Assembly: GCA_000827325.1 (NCBI GenBank)
Contig: KN832872.1
Location: 2,108,001-2,172,000 of the forward strand
DNA length: 64,000 nt
Reading direction: 5' to 3'
From: Oidiodendron maius Zn
Lineage: Eukaryota > Ascomycota > Leotiomycetes > Myxotrichaceae
Under the pieces are notes generated by a model that saw only the letters and a list, made by a program, of their open reading frames with translations, was not told the DNA's origin and did no database searches. Below, in pieces: positions 10,771-22,166 of this stretch. The first letter of the stretch is position 1. Every line of letters starts with the position of its first letter. Position numbers and translations under genes: made by a program.

Positions 10771-11965
10771 ATGGCTCCCCCCCGCAAACGTCCGCGGTCA
10801 GCATCTCCTCCTGCTTCTGCTTCCCCTCGCCGAAAGTCTACACGTCTTTTGCAGGCTTTAGTAGAGGCAGCGAAAGAAAGGATAACTAAGTACCAGTCCC
10901 AGAATCGTGTCCATGAAGATATACTTCAGCCTTCCTTGAAAGCTTTCGTCGAATGGCTACCAGAAGGAGGCCAGGAATCTATAGCTAGAGATATTATTAA
11001 TGCGACTACTGATAAGGAGCTCTATAATATCTTTTACAATCTACTCACTGGCATTGTGGTACCAAGTAAGTCTAATAACGCACTAATCAGAAAATATCAT
11101 TAATCCCTAGAATAGTGATGGCCCTCTCTAAACATGATACTGGAATGTATTTCGATGTTGTGGAGAGAATGCTAAATTCGCCACAGGCTCGCGATTCGAA
11201 ATTTCGGGATTTATGTCACCAACGTGATAGCTATCGTTGTGTTATAACTGGCGACATGGACACCAATTACTGGGAGAAGACGCTTGGCTGTCCAGAAGGT
11301 GTACATTTTAGTAAGGTTAGAGCCGCGCATATTATTCCACTTAATTATGCAACTTGGGATAAGTTATTGGTGAATATATCCTCAATGCTCTAACTATACT
11401 TATTATTATACTGACTAAAGTAAGGAGCCACTAAATAATACTTCAAGCGCATGGGACATACTTTGGCGTTACTTTCCTAATGTGCGAAAGTCTAACATAC
11501 AAGTCGAAAACATGAATAGTCTTTCGAATAGAATAGCACTAGGAGACTACACCTATTACTGCTTTAAAAATTTCGATTTCGCTTTTAAGCCTACTGTTAG
11601 TATTAAACAAGCTATCTAAATTACTATCGTTTAGGTTTACTAATAGAGATATATATTACTAGGATATTGATGATGTATATGAGCTTAAACTCTATGATTA
11701 TTTCCCGAGTTCGTACGAACGGATTTTCCCTAAGAAGAGCCTCGTTGAGTTTGCAAGAGCAGAAAATACACAAGACCTAGAGCCCCCAAATGCTACACTT
11801 TTAGACTGTCACTATAGGCTAGCAGAGATTCTAAACGCGTCCGGTATGGCTAGGTTAGTTGACGACTATCTTTGGGGTTATGGGTATACTCAAGACAGTG
11901 CAGGTCGCTCGCCAGATATCGAGCGGATTTTATATCTTGCCTTTTGGGGAGATGGTGTGGGTTAA
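10771..11965 (+). CDS. HNH nuclease domain protein, four exons
   Basis: This is a member of the fungal family carrying an HNH_2-type nuclease domain; the biological role of the family is unknown. The ATG at 10771 gives MAPPRKRPRSASPP, a basic low-complexity N-terminus. Three introns restore one open frame: 11066-11115 (GTAAGT..TAG), 11370-11424 (GTGAAT..AAG) and 11596-11662 (GTTAGT..TAG). Exons of 295, 254, 171 and 303 bp sum to 340 residues plus stop. The nuclease core is RDSYRCVITGDMD (the CxxTG knuckle) followed by AAHIIPLNYATWDK. The C-terminal part has LLDCHYRLAEILNASGMA, typical of the family. All four exons look intact, so the gene may be functional despite its decayed neighbours. Exon limits were placed by eye; the 11370-11424 intron has the weakest acceptor. 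Confidence 0.75.
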
Positions 11966-12559
11966 AACCCAAATTCTTATTAGGTTTCTGCTGCTGTATA
12001 AATAGCACTACGTATAAATTAAATTATATGTGCTCCGCATGGTCGACACTGAGGACAAGTCGCCGCAGATCCCTTAGGTTTGATATGCATGACTCAATGT
12101 AATAGACATGTCGCAGGTGCATGTGCCTCCTTGCGCCGGATGGGATTTTGGTGGATGGGGAATTTTGGTACTACAAGCCAAATAATCCTGTGAACAGTCT
12201 GCGCTTCAGCAATCGCCGTCTGCAACAACACAGCCTTCTCTCAACCAACCCGCCACCACATAAAGAGAAATCACCAAGTCTTATTAATCACTGTATTCGC
12301 ACTCTGACATCCATGCCTACAGTATTCAGGTTCAGAACTTGGCCAAGTCTTCTTTTTTACGATCAATGTCGAGGCTAGCATTCCATGCATTTCGCCACGG
12401 TCCTACCCCCAGTCAACGGCGAAGTTGACATTGAGTCGGGCCATTTTCTGGAGCTTTTCATTTCGTTTAAATACGCGGCTCCTTGTTTACGTCCCCTTAT
12501 GCAATATATAAATATTACTCTAGAATATACGATTGCGACCTAAAATATAATCGTCGGCT
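11966..12559. other. Intergenic, no convincing gene
   Basis: Short open frames at 11872-12102 and 12121-12378 look like chance. The sequence holds no recognised domain, repeat or RNA gene. Confidence 0.4.
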
Positions 12560-12910
12560 GGTTCGACTAACATTCTTTTGCAGCTGCTTCTGGACTGGCT
12601 CATATCATCGGCGTCGTACATCCTATACCCGTCCTCTCCCTTCGAATTCCCGCCCATACCCGCGCCCATGACCTGGCAAGGGAAGCGCCGCTCGAGGCGT
12701 AGTGCCCGTGAAGGTTGGGCATACTAGCGCTGGCGCCGACTTTGTGATCTTTACCGCGGCCTTCGATGCCCTTGTTGCTCTTCTTATATAGGTTCGCGAA
12801 ATACTCCCACGGCTCGTTGTCGGTAGATGCCTTGACGTCGCTATCCTAGATGGGCGCGAACTTAGAGAACTTAGAAGTCAAGTCACGGATAGCCTAAGCA
12901 TAGAGTTTAT
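12560..12910 (-). pseudogene. Decayed protein fragment, unrecognised
   Basis: On the minus strand a protein-like stretch reads DLTSKFSKFAPI, then KASTDNEPWEYFANLYKK, then KGIEGRGKDHKVG and ASMPNLHGHY. It contains at least one in-frame stop, and a frame change leads to a second stretch, GEDGYRMYDADDMSQSR. Composition and length suggest a real former gene, not chance. I do not recognise the family. It may belong with the UDP-glucose dehydrogenase relic next to it, but the two do not join. Confidence 0.4.
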
Positions 12911-13209
12911 TTTGGTGGGCCTAGAAATGTATGTTAGGACGAGCGCCTCAGAGTACTTAAAGAGTAGATTAAATGAACCTTGAGATTTCCGAGTTGTGTA
13001 AACCCCTTGCTATACTTGCTAAGACGGCAGAGATATGGCGTGGCCTGCTCATAAAGGATCTTGCAGGCGCAGAGGTTTCCACGTTAGGCGAGCCTTTTCC
13101 TGCAAATATCACAGTGATATGGTCGTTCGCATATATGGCGACGTCCATGGGTCTATACATTTAAGTTGGTTTCCGGCTCAACGAGAAAGGGAGGCTATGA
13201 ATATTACCC

Positions 13210-13432
13210 TCAAGTTTCCAGCTCAGATAGCTCGGACGAGAAGAGGTTGATGGTGAGGATGCGAGAGCGGTCCACCGACAAGACGTATACATGCGCGAGG
13301 CTCTCCGCGGCGCCGCGGCCCTCGGCCGTGCGTGAGGATCCGATTATGACCCGGTCTGGGTGTACAAGGTCTTGAACTGCGGTTCTGGCGGCGAGGAACT
13401 TAGGTTTGAGAGGATCTCGAAATCGGTTCTTG
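13210..13432 (-). pseudogene. Relic of UDP-glucose 6-dehydrogenase
   Basis: The minus-strand frame reads DFEILSNLKFLAARTAVQDL, then HPDRVIIGSS, then ILTINLFSSELSELE. This matches the central part of UDP-glucose/GDP-mannose dehydrogenases (consensus FEILSNPEFLAEGTAIxDL, NPDRVLIG, ITTNLWSSELSKL), which oxidise UDP-glucose to UDP-glucuronate in the cytosol. Only about 70 of the normal 450-plus residues are present. No NAD-binding N-terminus or catalytic cysteine region is found nearby, and the frame ends at a stop right after SELE. This is a remnant of a duplicated or decayed host gene. Confidence 0.75.
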
Positions 13433-13508
13433 GCCGATGGGTTGCGATCTGTGATTCGTTAGCACCGTTGTGCGTAGAATGAGAGGGCTTGAAGTGCATA
13501 CATCCCCA

Positions 13509-14372
13509 TCAACCAAGATAGATCAGGGCAGTCAGCGTGGCCAGCAGCGTAAGCAATGTCGATGCCGCCGCCATGCGAGATTTGCTCCCGGGGTCACCAG
13601 AGAAATGCAAAGGCGGACAGCTGACGTTGGGATTCAATGGGTGCTGTTGAGGCGCGCAGCCCCAGGCGGTGGCCGCGGCGGATATACTGGATGCTACCGA
13701 AGCATTAATCGCCGCCGCGCACGGGTTGGTGGTTGGGGTTGGTTTAGGAGCGAGCACGGCGCCAGGAAAGCCGCATGCAGTTCCGAACGAGGCGACGTCG
13801 AACGCGAAGGCTTCCGCGGAACCGCACACATCAGCGGATGTGGCCGCCACGAGATCGGGGGCTTGCCCAGAGCTGCTGGTGGTGAAGACGACGGTATTGC
13901 TCTGCATGATGGTTTTGTTTTCGTTGTCTACAAACCCCGGGAAAAGCTGAGAGCAATTGTAGACGTCCAGGCTCCAGGAAAGGGTCCAAACGCCGTCCGG
14001 GACAGAAGCTACGTTGACGAAGCGGGTGGCCATCAGAGGGTTACTGGACGAGAGGTCGTCCTGGGTATAGAGCTCAAGGCCGCCGTCGCCGATGGAGCCT
14101 GGGGAAGACTGGTTGTCGCCCTCCCACATAATCCACAAGATTGTGGCTGCCAATGGGGCAGCCAGAGTCGGATTCTGCAGCGCCCACACGATGGGCATTA
14201 GCTCCTGAGGAGTGTAAGTTGTATTGCGTGGGAATAGCAAGTCCACTTCAAAGATGCCAGGAGTGGGAGTGGCAGTGGGAGTGGCAGTGGTAGAGGAGGC
14301 ATCACCCGCAGTCATCAAGCCGGCCATCAGCGCGGCCCAAGCCAGAGGGCGAACGTGGTTGAAAGCGCGCAT
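13509..14372 (-). CDS. Secreted DUF7136-type protein, probably GPI-anchored
   Basis: The start is placed at 14372 (MRAFNHVRPLAWAALMAGL) because it opens a good signal peptide. The frame runs 41 codons further upstream, but that part looks like untranslated leader. The 287-residue product continues with a Thr/Pro-rich linker and then FEVDLLFPRNTTYTPQELMPIVWALQNP written here in two parts: FEVDLLFPRNTTYTPQ and ELMPIVWALQNP. This is the opening signature of the fungal DUF7136 family of secreted proteins of unknown function. Cysteines are spread through the C-terminal half. The tail is a Ser-rich region followed by a hydrophobic end (ASTLLTLLATLTALIYLG), as expected of a GPI signal. Intronless; several N-glycosylation sequons are present. 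Function unknown. Confidence 0.75.
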   Translation of the reverse strand: MRAFNHVRPLAWAALMAGLMTAGDASSTTATPTATPTPGIFEVDLLFPRNTTYTPQELMPIVWALQNPTLAAPLAATILWIMWEGDNQSSPGSIGDGGLELYTQDDLSSSNPLMATRFVNVASVPDGVWTLSWSLDVYNCSQLFPGFVDNENKTIMQSNTVVFTTSSSGQAPDLVAATSADVCGSAEAFAFDVASFGTACGFPGAVLAPKPTPTTNPCAAAINASVASSISAAATAWGCAPQQHPLNPNVSCPPLHFSGDPGSKSRMAAASTLLTLLATLTALIYLG

Positions 14373-15048
14373 GTCGGATGATGAGAAAGCTTGAAGGTGA
14401 GAGGAATGGAGGTAAACCCGGACTGCTCCGCTGGCTGTTGAAGAAAAAAAAAAAAGCTTGGTCTGAGAAGGACAAGGTGAAAAGGGAAAAAGCACAATCC
14501 TGACGTCGGTACGTAAGTTTGCATGTGTACCTGGTATGTATTGAGTACAGTATTCGGGTAAAAAAGGGGGGTGTTTTCACGGTGGAGGCTGTGTTGGGTG
14601 CGCTAGCCTATATAGGTTAGTAATAGCTACGGATTTAACTTTCAATCTGTACCGAGTTAGGAGGTACACTTCTCAGGAGTTCTCCGACCCTTGCTTGATA
14701 CTAGTAGGGCTGCTTACCTATTATTGGGTATTACACCTTGTCGATCCTCCGGGATATTTGACCCCGCTAATCGGTCCAATCATAAACCATAGCTGCAAAT
14801 TGGCTGAGGTTTAGGTAAAGCTTTGCAAAGCTAAGAACTAAAAATTAACCTAGGGAGCTAACGGGTAAAGCACCCTTACCAGGAACCTACTGTACCTTAG
14901 AAGGACCTAGGCTGTACTAGGCAAGAGCCACGGAGAGATTTCTTTAGGCCTTTCTTTAGTATGACTTCGCTATAGTCATGTTAAAATAACATATAAGGTA
15001 GTACTATCTTATTCTCTGGTTATAATTAACTAATCCTTCCTATACTAC
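14373..15048. other. Upstream region of the DUF7136 gene, otherwise empty
   Basis: The first 200 bp are pyrimidine-rich in the direction of the gene and hold a poly-A/T run near 14445, fitting a promoter and leader. A TATATA-like word lies at about 14610. The remainder is AT-rich and shows nothing recognisable. Confidence 0.4.
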
Positions 15049-15300
15049 TCAAGTAGATGCGCTGCATATAAAGCAGTCTAATGGATACCAAGAATAGTAG
15101 CCAGATGAAGTGCTCTTTGCAAATGAGAATACCCCAAAATACAGATTATAACTTCTTCCCTCGATAAAATAGACGTTTGTGCAAGTGGATGTAGAGAAGC
15201 ACTCTGTGCCACAAGTAGCAGCACTTGCAACCTGACTACTTCCAGATGTGTACTCCTTGATCAGTGCGCTAGTGGCATCGTGTGAAAATCCATGAGCCAC
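15049..15300 (-). pseudogene. Possible fragment of a Cys-rich PAN/apple-like domain
   Basis: The minus-strand frame contains AATCGTECFSTSTCTN and later SYNLYFG, reminiscent of the CxxxCxxxxxC..C-NLY pattern of fungal PAN/apple-like extracellular modules. It is short, lacks a signal peptide and overlaps the end of the next relic in another frame. It could be chance, so confidence is low. Confidence 0.2.
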
Positions 15301-15836
15301 ACGCTTCCCCGGATGAAAGTAGTGGACGACTGGCTAGCGTCTACATAGTTGAACGAAAGGATCAGTCTAAGTGTCTTACCAGTACGAAACAGTTCGCCCT
15401 ATGCAAGAAGCTGCTTTTGTATGATAGGCCAGTCAATACTTGTCTCATCAAACCGCCTTATGAGATCCCGCGTTTTGCGATATGTAACTGATACCACAAC
15501 CGTTGTATCGTCGGACACAAGGGGTCTCTTCTTCTTAAGTAAAGCATTCTTTAACTTAGGCTCGAGGAAGTGTTCCCAGTGGGCAGCTGGCTCCAGAACC
15601 AGATCCTGCTCCATGTCCTTCGACATTATCGCCTTGTTATTAATAGCAATCTTCTGCTCGATCGAGTAATGTGTATAGATTGGCGGATCTTCATCATATG
15701 CTTGATCGGGATCCCAGTCCGTATACAGGCATAGCTCAAGCCTGTTCGCCTGTATGGTTTGCTGACTGGAGTCGAACGGATCCCAAGGCTCATACGTGTT
15801 GCTATGATCGGAAGGAGCTGGACTGCCCATCATCAA
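15261..15836 (-). pseudogene. Broken member of an uncharacterised fungal protein family
   Basis: The reading frame starts with MMMGSPAPSDHSNTYEPW and shows conserved-looking segments: LCLYTDWDPDQAYDEDPP, MEQDLVLEPAAHWEHFLEPK, TTVVVSVTYRKTRDLIRRFD and SIDWPIIQKQLLA. The same frame continues past one in-frame TAG (at a position where a tryptophan would fit) into GELFRTGKTLRLILSFNYVD. I recall similar proteins of unknown function in many Aspergillus genomes, where they are several hundred residues long. This copy is short and carries at least that one stop, so it is probably dead. It ends 128 bp before the large retrotransposon nest. Confidence 0.5.
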
Positions 15837-15968
15837 GCCGGCTGTATCTTAGGCCGAATCGAGCCGGAAGGTCCGCCAGCGGACGTGCAAGTACCTATAC
15901 ATGATAAGTAGGCTGTTCTACACGGAAGGCTGTCACCCCCAACTTTGACTTGCCACTAGTAAAGACAG

Positions 15969-16146
15969 TGTTTGTATCACTCCGGTGATACTGCATATGC
16001 AATATAGGGTCAAAAAGGTTGGTTGAATTAGTTGTTATTGTTCTAAAGGTAAGGCTACTGCCTTACTATTAATATATTCGCTTTCCTGGTGTATTGTTTA
16101 CCTATTCTATATAAGTTGACCCGATCCGATTCGCCTTGGTTATACA
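15969..16146 (-). repeat. Element A LTR, left copy
   Basis: 178 bp, starting TGTTTGTATCACTCCGGTGATA, where TATCACTCCGGTGATA is a near-perfect palindrome, and ending GGTTATACA. It differs from the right copy at about a dozen positions, essentially all transitions. Confidence 0.9.
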
Positions 16147-16509
16147 CTAGCAACTCTTTGTAAATAGCTTCATTCTTTGACTCTTTCCACCTATTCAGTA
16201 GCCTATATATTGATTGTATTAATGTCGATTAGGTCCTTTAGTACAGAGCAGGGCCTTAACTTTGTTATAGTATTAGCCAGATTGTTATTACCCTTAATCC
16301 ACCTAACCTTAGTGATCTCCCTTCTCTTATATAATTATTAAAGATACATCAAATCCACTATTAGCCTCTTCTCTTGTATAGTTCCTAGCTTGACTAAGCA
16401 GTCATATAAGGACTTCGAATCAGTATAAAGGATAAGGGGAAGTCGGATCTTTAATATAGCTTCAATAATCGATTTAATTGTTACCCCTATATTGAATCTA
16501 TAGGCTATT
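16147..16509 (-). other. Element A RNase H region (remnant)
   Basis: The minus-strand reading is recognisable as the C-terminal RNase H domain of fungal copia polyproteins (segments such as LYTDSKSLYDCLVKLGT and KRREITKVRWIKG). This fixes the superfamily and the orientation of element A. Gypsy B inserted at its inner edge. Confidence 0.75.
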
Positions 16510-16783
16510 TGTAACGATGGCTTACGCCTGGTGTTGGGTAAGTCGTTGAGTGGGTTGGGTAAGGCAGGGATGCCGTCAAGTCAAGAAGTAATGTATGGAC
16601 TCAGTAAGTTACTAAAGTAGTATTAAGATACTTTATTTGAGTTAAGCACGAAGCTTCTATTTATTAAGGAATATATACTGTTTATATAGAACTTTCGTTC
16701 CTGATTGGACCGCTGTGGACCGCTGTGGACCGATGGTCCCTGGCGGTCCTTCCTTACATGTAACGTTCCCCTATAGTTCTCTG

Positions 16784-17031
16784 TGTCAGAGTTTGCTTAT
16801 ATAATTGATACCCAATCCGGTGGATTGAAGCCCAACCCTAGAAGTATATAAACCCCTAAGCTAGAGGGTTATATCCTTAATTAATTGAAGCACTTACATA
16901 CCCTTTACAGCCCTATTTACATGCCCTTTTACGGTTTATTGTTCTGCTAGTATAACCTGTAGAGGATATTACCGATACGTTGTAGTTGTAGCTGTATTAA
17001 GTTTAGCGCTGTATTGCTCGTAAACCTGACA
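16784..17031 (+). repeat. copia-2 left LTR
   Basis: 248 bp, TGTCAGAG..CCTGACA, followed by a primer site GGTTATAAGCCC that differs at one base from that of copia-1. Confidence 0.9.
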
Positions 17032-20000
17032 GGTTATAAGCCCGGCTCTTTAATATAGCTTCAACTATAACCCCTCTTACGGATAGCAACCAGTATTACG
17101 CTTCGAAATACAGTCGCATCGCTATATTCATAGGTGATAACTATACAGCCTTTGTAACGACCTGCCACACTGCCCTAGTAGTGGTAGGAGCCTGGTCTAT
17201 CGTTGATAGCACTGAAATTAGACCTGCTAGTGCTGGTGTAGGGCGCCAAGACTGGGATGATCGTAATCGAAAGGCTATACAGCTGATCAGCAGCTCAGTC
17301 AGCGTACCGTTCTAGCCTTATATTACAGATGGTATTAATAAGGAGGATACTAATATAATGTAGGCTGAACTAACTAAGGAGGATTGAGCTACAAGCAGGG
17401 TGCACCAGGCTAATCTATACTCTCAATTCAACCAAGCTACTTGGAACCCTTAAACCAAATCAATTTAAACCTTTTAAGCTTAACTAGAAGAGTTTAGAGC
17501 TTAATTAGTCAATATAGAACATGTAATCAATAAGAATAATATAATATAGAGGATAATATCTGTAATCCTGGATAAAGGAGACTAGAGGCAAGCCAGACAG
17601 TTCTACTTGCAAGACAATTTGGACCTTGTAGCTATTATCACAACCCTACAATCTTACAAAAAACCTATTACAGGTACTCCAGGATTGGCTGTAGCTGGAG
17701 CTATAGCTGCCCTAGCTAATTCAGGGCCGAATTCTGGATCCCAGTATCCTATAGGCTATAATAATACAAGAGGTGGCTGTAGAGGATCTGTAAGAGGCTA
17801 CAGGCATGGCTGTAGAAGAGGAATATAAAAGGGTGGAAGAGGAGATCATTTATAAGGCAACAAGGATACCTGCTTCTTCTATAATAAGCAGGGATATCTG
17901 TAATACAATTGCTTCAAATACAAGAAGGCAAAAGAGGCTCTTAATAACCAGGGAGAAGAGTATATAAATATAGTCTCTTATATCTCTTATTTCAATCAAA
18001 CAGAGCCAGATTGTTCCCTCTATCCGACTGACAATAAATACACCTATATAACCAACTCAAATAGATCCTAGGCAGTGGATTCGGGTGTAACATGTTATTT
18101 TAGTGGATTTATAGGTAATTTTACAGCCCTGAAGTAATAGGCAACCCTACAGATAGTGAGGACAGCAGATAATACAGTATTTAAGGCTCTTGGTTCAGGA
18201 GACATTAAGCTATAGACAACCTATAGGCTGTATATCCTACAGAATATATGGTTTATACTAGAATTCAGCTACCGGCTAGTCTTAACTGTAATGCTTAATG
18301 ATGAGGGTATTATAGTAACCTTTAAGAACTGCAATTTACAAGCAACCTATAGATCAAATATAGTATTCTTAGGCTCCAGGAAGCTAGGACTATATTATAT
18401 TGATTTATAGACTAATTCAGCAATAGTAACAACCTTAATACTATTATCTATAGATATAGGCTCTGGAATCCTGCCTATAATACAGTTGCTATAAGAGCTT
18501 TAGTACAATCGTCTTAGTTATCTGAATTATTAGACTATAGAAAAGATACCAGAGTATATAGATAGGATATCCTTCTGTAAATTGACTATAGCAGATCAAA
18601 TTACAGGTAATATAATATATGAAAGCTACTTAGCTAGCTATATAAAGGAATCCTTTAATAAGAAGACTAATACTTACACTACAGGTAAGCTAGTGCGATT
18701 ACACTATAATATATCCGGAATATAGGATAAGAGTATCTAAGGATATCGATACTTCTTACTGGTTATAGATAATATAACTAGGTGTACCTGGATCCGTTAC
18801 CTTAAGAGCAAATCCGTATAGGACTGTATCCCTGTCTTTAAGCAACTAGTCAATAAATTAGAACATAAAACCGGCTGTAATATAGTATATATACAGGCTG
18901 ATAATAGCAAAGGAGAGTTTGGATCTGAATTTCAAGGCTATCTAAACAATAAGTATATTATATTTAAGCTGTCCCTAGTATATAAACACTCCCTGAACGG
19001 AGTGATTGAAAGGGCTATAGCAGTAGTCAACAAGACAGCCAGGTCAATCCTATATAGGGCAAAGGCTCCCTTATAGCTCTAGTACCTTATAATAGAGTAT
19101 ATAGTCTATTTGAAGAATCGACTGCTGACGACTGCCCTTCCCTAGGGTAACTCTATAGATATATATATACCACTATAGGCATTTACTGGCCTGAAGCCGA
19201 ATCTGAGCGTCTTACAGACCTGGGGATATATAGTATACCCTCTAAATTCGCTTGAATGGATACCCAGGAAGTGGGATCCTAGAATACAAGGAGAGTATGT
19301 GTTTATCGGCCTAAAAGGCAATAAGATCTGGAGGTTCTTGAATCTAGAGACCCTGAAAGAAGAGGTCTCTGTAAACGTTGAATTCTATGAGTTCAAGTTC
19401 CCTATTATAGCTAAAGATACTAACGGTTGACTGTTACCTAGGAAGCCTATACTAGTACCTACAGACACCCTGCAGCTACCAGAGCTCAGAACAGGAGCGT
19501 CTGGAGCTAATTTACAGCTACTAGAGCATCCTGCTGATATGTCTAGGACTGATTTACAGACAAAAGCTGCTATTATAGACTGTATTTTATCTGAGAAGCA
19601 GATTCGAGAGGCTTAGACTTCTAGAAACAGTACAAGTGCTGAGTATTCTAGCTATAATCTACCTGTATAAAAGACGGTTAGGTTTATAGAGGCAGATAGT
19701 ACAAGAGGTAAGGCTGTTGAGCCTGTATACAGTAGCAGAGGAGCTTTACCTGTACCTAGAGTTAGTGGTAAAGCTGTAAAAGCGTTTCCTGATCTCTCTA
19801 GCGGAGGTGTTTTACCTGCCCCTTCTTATAATAGGGAGTTACAGACTAAAGGTCTGAACTCAGCAGCTATCTTTAAGCAAATACAGTCCGGCAGGGTGCC
19901 TAAGCTGACTGTTTTTACTGAATCTATAGTACGGCTTGTTATAGAGCTACAGGCTGTCTATATTAAGGGTGATTCTAGTTCAATTGAGGTCCCTGCTATA

Positions 20001-21774
20001 CCCTTTAAGTCTGTTTTGCTTAAGGAGGCTATAAAGGAGGATACTCCTATATAGAAGAAAGCGCTATTAAGTGAACTTCAGTCCCTAAAGAATATATATA
20101 CCTTCTTGATTGTTCTGGTCCCTAAAGGCTGAAGGGTAATCTAATATAGGTAGGTTTTACGGAAGAAACTAGATGCTAAAGGCAACCTAGCTAGATATAA
20201 GGCCAGGGTTGTAATTAAGGGCTTTAAACAACAGTATAGTCTTGATTACTTTACTACCTTTATATCTGTTGCTAAGTTTAATACATTACAGGTCCTTCTT
20301 GTTATTATTATAGAACTAGACCTTAAAGCAGATTATATTAATATTAATACTGTATTCTTGAATCCTGCCTTAAAGGAGGAAGTTTATATAGAGTTACTGG
20401 AGTATTTTGAGTTATTATACCCTGATATTAAGCCTAGAACCTATTTATAGCTCTTAAAATCTCTTTACAGATTAAAACAAGCTTCTAGGGAGTGGTTTCA
20501 GGAAGTCAATTTATTCTTCCAGAGCTTAGGATTTAATCCTATAGATATAGATCCGAATCTCTTTATCTGTAATAGAGTATATATATTACTTTATATAGAT
20601 AATATACTAATTGTAGGCCGCCTGGACGATATTGCAGCTATAAAGCAGCAAATTACAGCTAAGTGGAAGTATAAGGATCTAGGACTAGTTATAACATTTA
20701 TTGGCTTTTAAATTATAAGGGATCAAGTAGCTAAGACCTTGATTATTTATCAAACAGCCTATATTACAAGACTCCTGGAACAATTTAAGCTCGATAAATC
20801 TAATCCTATATACTTACTGATTCCAGCTAATATAGTCCTAAAGCTTAAGCCAGATATTCATCCTATAAACCGAAACCAACCGCTATAGCCTGTTAAAACA
20901 ACAGTCTACAGGCAGGCTATTGGTTGCTTGCTTTATCTGATAAATTGTACTTGTCCTGATCTGTTGTATCTAGTTGGACAGCTAGCTAGGTATATACAGA
21001 ACCCTTGGATTGATCACTTACGGCTTATAAAGCAGGCCCTTCACTACCTCAATAGCACCCGAAACCTAGGGATTAGATATCAGTTTATAGGCAAGAGACC
21101 TAACCCTTACGACCTGTATTCTAATGCGACCTGGGGCTCCGAAAGTGATTGTATATCCTTTCAAGGCTGGGTTATCACCAGGGTAGAGGGAGCAATATTA
21201 TAGGCATTACAACGCTAGCGGTCTATAGCCTTAAGCTTAATGGAGGCTGAGTTTATAGCTGCTAGTGAAGCCACAAAAGAAGCAGTATGGCTTGAAAAGC
21301 TTATTACGGCTCTTAACGACTATATTACAGAGCTACCTATACTCTGCTGTAATAACTTAGGAGCAGTGTTACTGGTTTATAACCCGAAATATCATATAAA
21401 ATCAAAGTATATAGATATCTGTTATATGTTTATATAGAACGATTTGATTGCTCAAAATAGACTCAAAGTCGAATATATCCCTGGCTCGGATCAGCCAGCC
21501 GATATACTCACTAAGCAACTGCTAGTTGAAGCAATACAGAGGTATATATAAACCCTAGGCATGAGAAGAGTCTAGAGTTGTATCAGGGGCACTCTTGTAC
21601 CGTAATACAGACCCTTTCAGGTATATAGAGCTGCTGAACTTCCTATAAGGGAGATATAAGCAGGCTATGGCTGTAGCTATAAGCTTACGGGCCGTTACGG
21701 GAGTTAATGAGGCCTAGATATCAGTGAAATATAGAGCTCAAGGTTGAGGCTTTGGATTATAACGCAAGGGGGAG

Positions 21775-22022
21775 TGTCAGAGTTTGCTTATATAATTGAT
21801 ACCCAATCCGGTGGATTGAAGCCTAACCCTAGAAGCATATAAACCCCTAAGCCAGAGGGTTATATCCTTAATTAATTGAAGCACTTATATACCCTTTACA
21901 GCCCTATTTATGTGCCCTTTTACGGTTCATTGTTCTGCTAGTATAACCTGTAGAGGATATTACCGATATGTTGTAGTTGTAGCTGTATTAAGTTTAGCGC
22001 TGCATTGCTTGTAAACCTGACA
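21775..22022 (+). repeat. copia-2 right LTR
   Basis: 248 bp, preceded by the purine tract GCAAGGGGGAG exactly as in copia-1 and followed by the CTCTG duplication. Confidence 0.9.
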
Positions 22023-22166
22023 CTCTGTATAGAGTTCTGCTAAGCCTCAGGCTATAGTTGAACACGTGTTTGTAACACTAGCCCCCTCTTAGCTAGATCG
22101 TCCCGATCGCTTAAGTAGAGCCTAAGAAATATCGTCTGGCTATTATAGCCCTTCTTCTTCTTTAAT

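Larger units (their letters stand above)
16784..22022 (+). mobile_element. Ty1/copia element copia-2, RIP-affected sister of copia-1
   Basis: This 5,239 bp element has 248 bp LTRs (16784-17031 and 21775-22022) and a perfect CTCTG duplication (16779-16783 and 22023-22027). It is collinear with copia-1 from the primer site through gag, integrase, reverse transcriptase and RNase H, but carries hundreds of C-to-T and G-to-A differences. Its two LTRs differ at about ten sites, all transitions. It is a fossil with very many breaks. Its place inside the LTR of gypsy B makes it younger than B. Confidence 0.9.
16510..22077 (-). repeat. Gypsy B left LTR, split by copia-2
   Basis: The first 274 bp (16510-16783, TGTAACGATGGC..TTCTCTG) and the last 50 bp (22028-22077, ..GTTTGTAACA) add up to exactly the 324 bp of the right LTR once copia-2 and its CTCTG duplication are removed. 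A short tandem repeat (GGACCGCTGT, two to three units) lies near 16709. Confidence 0.85.
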
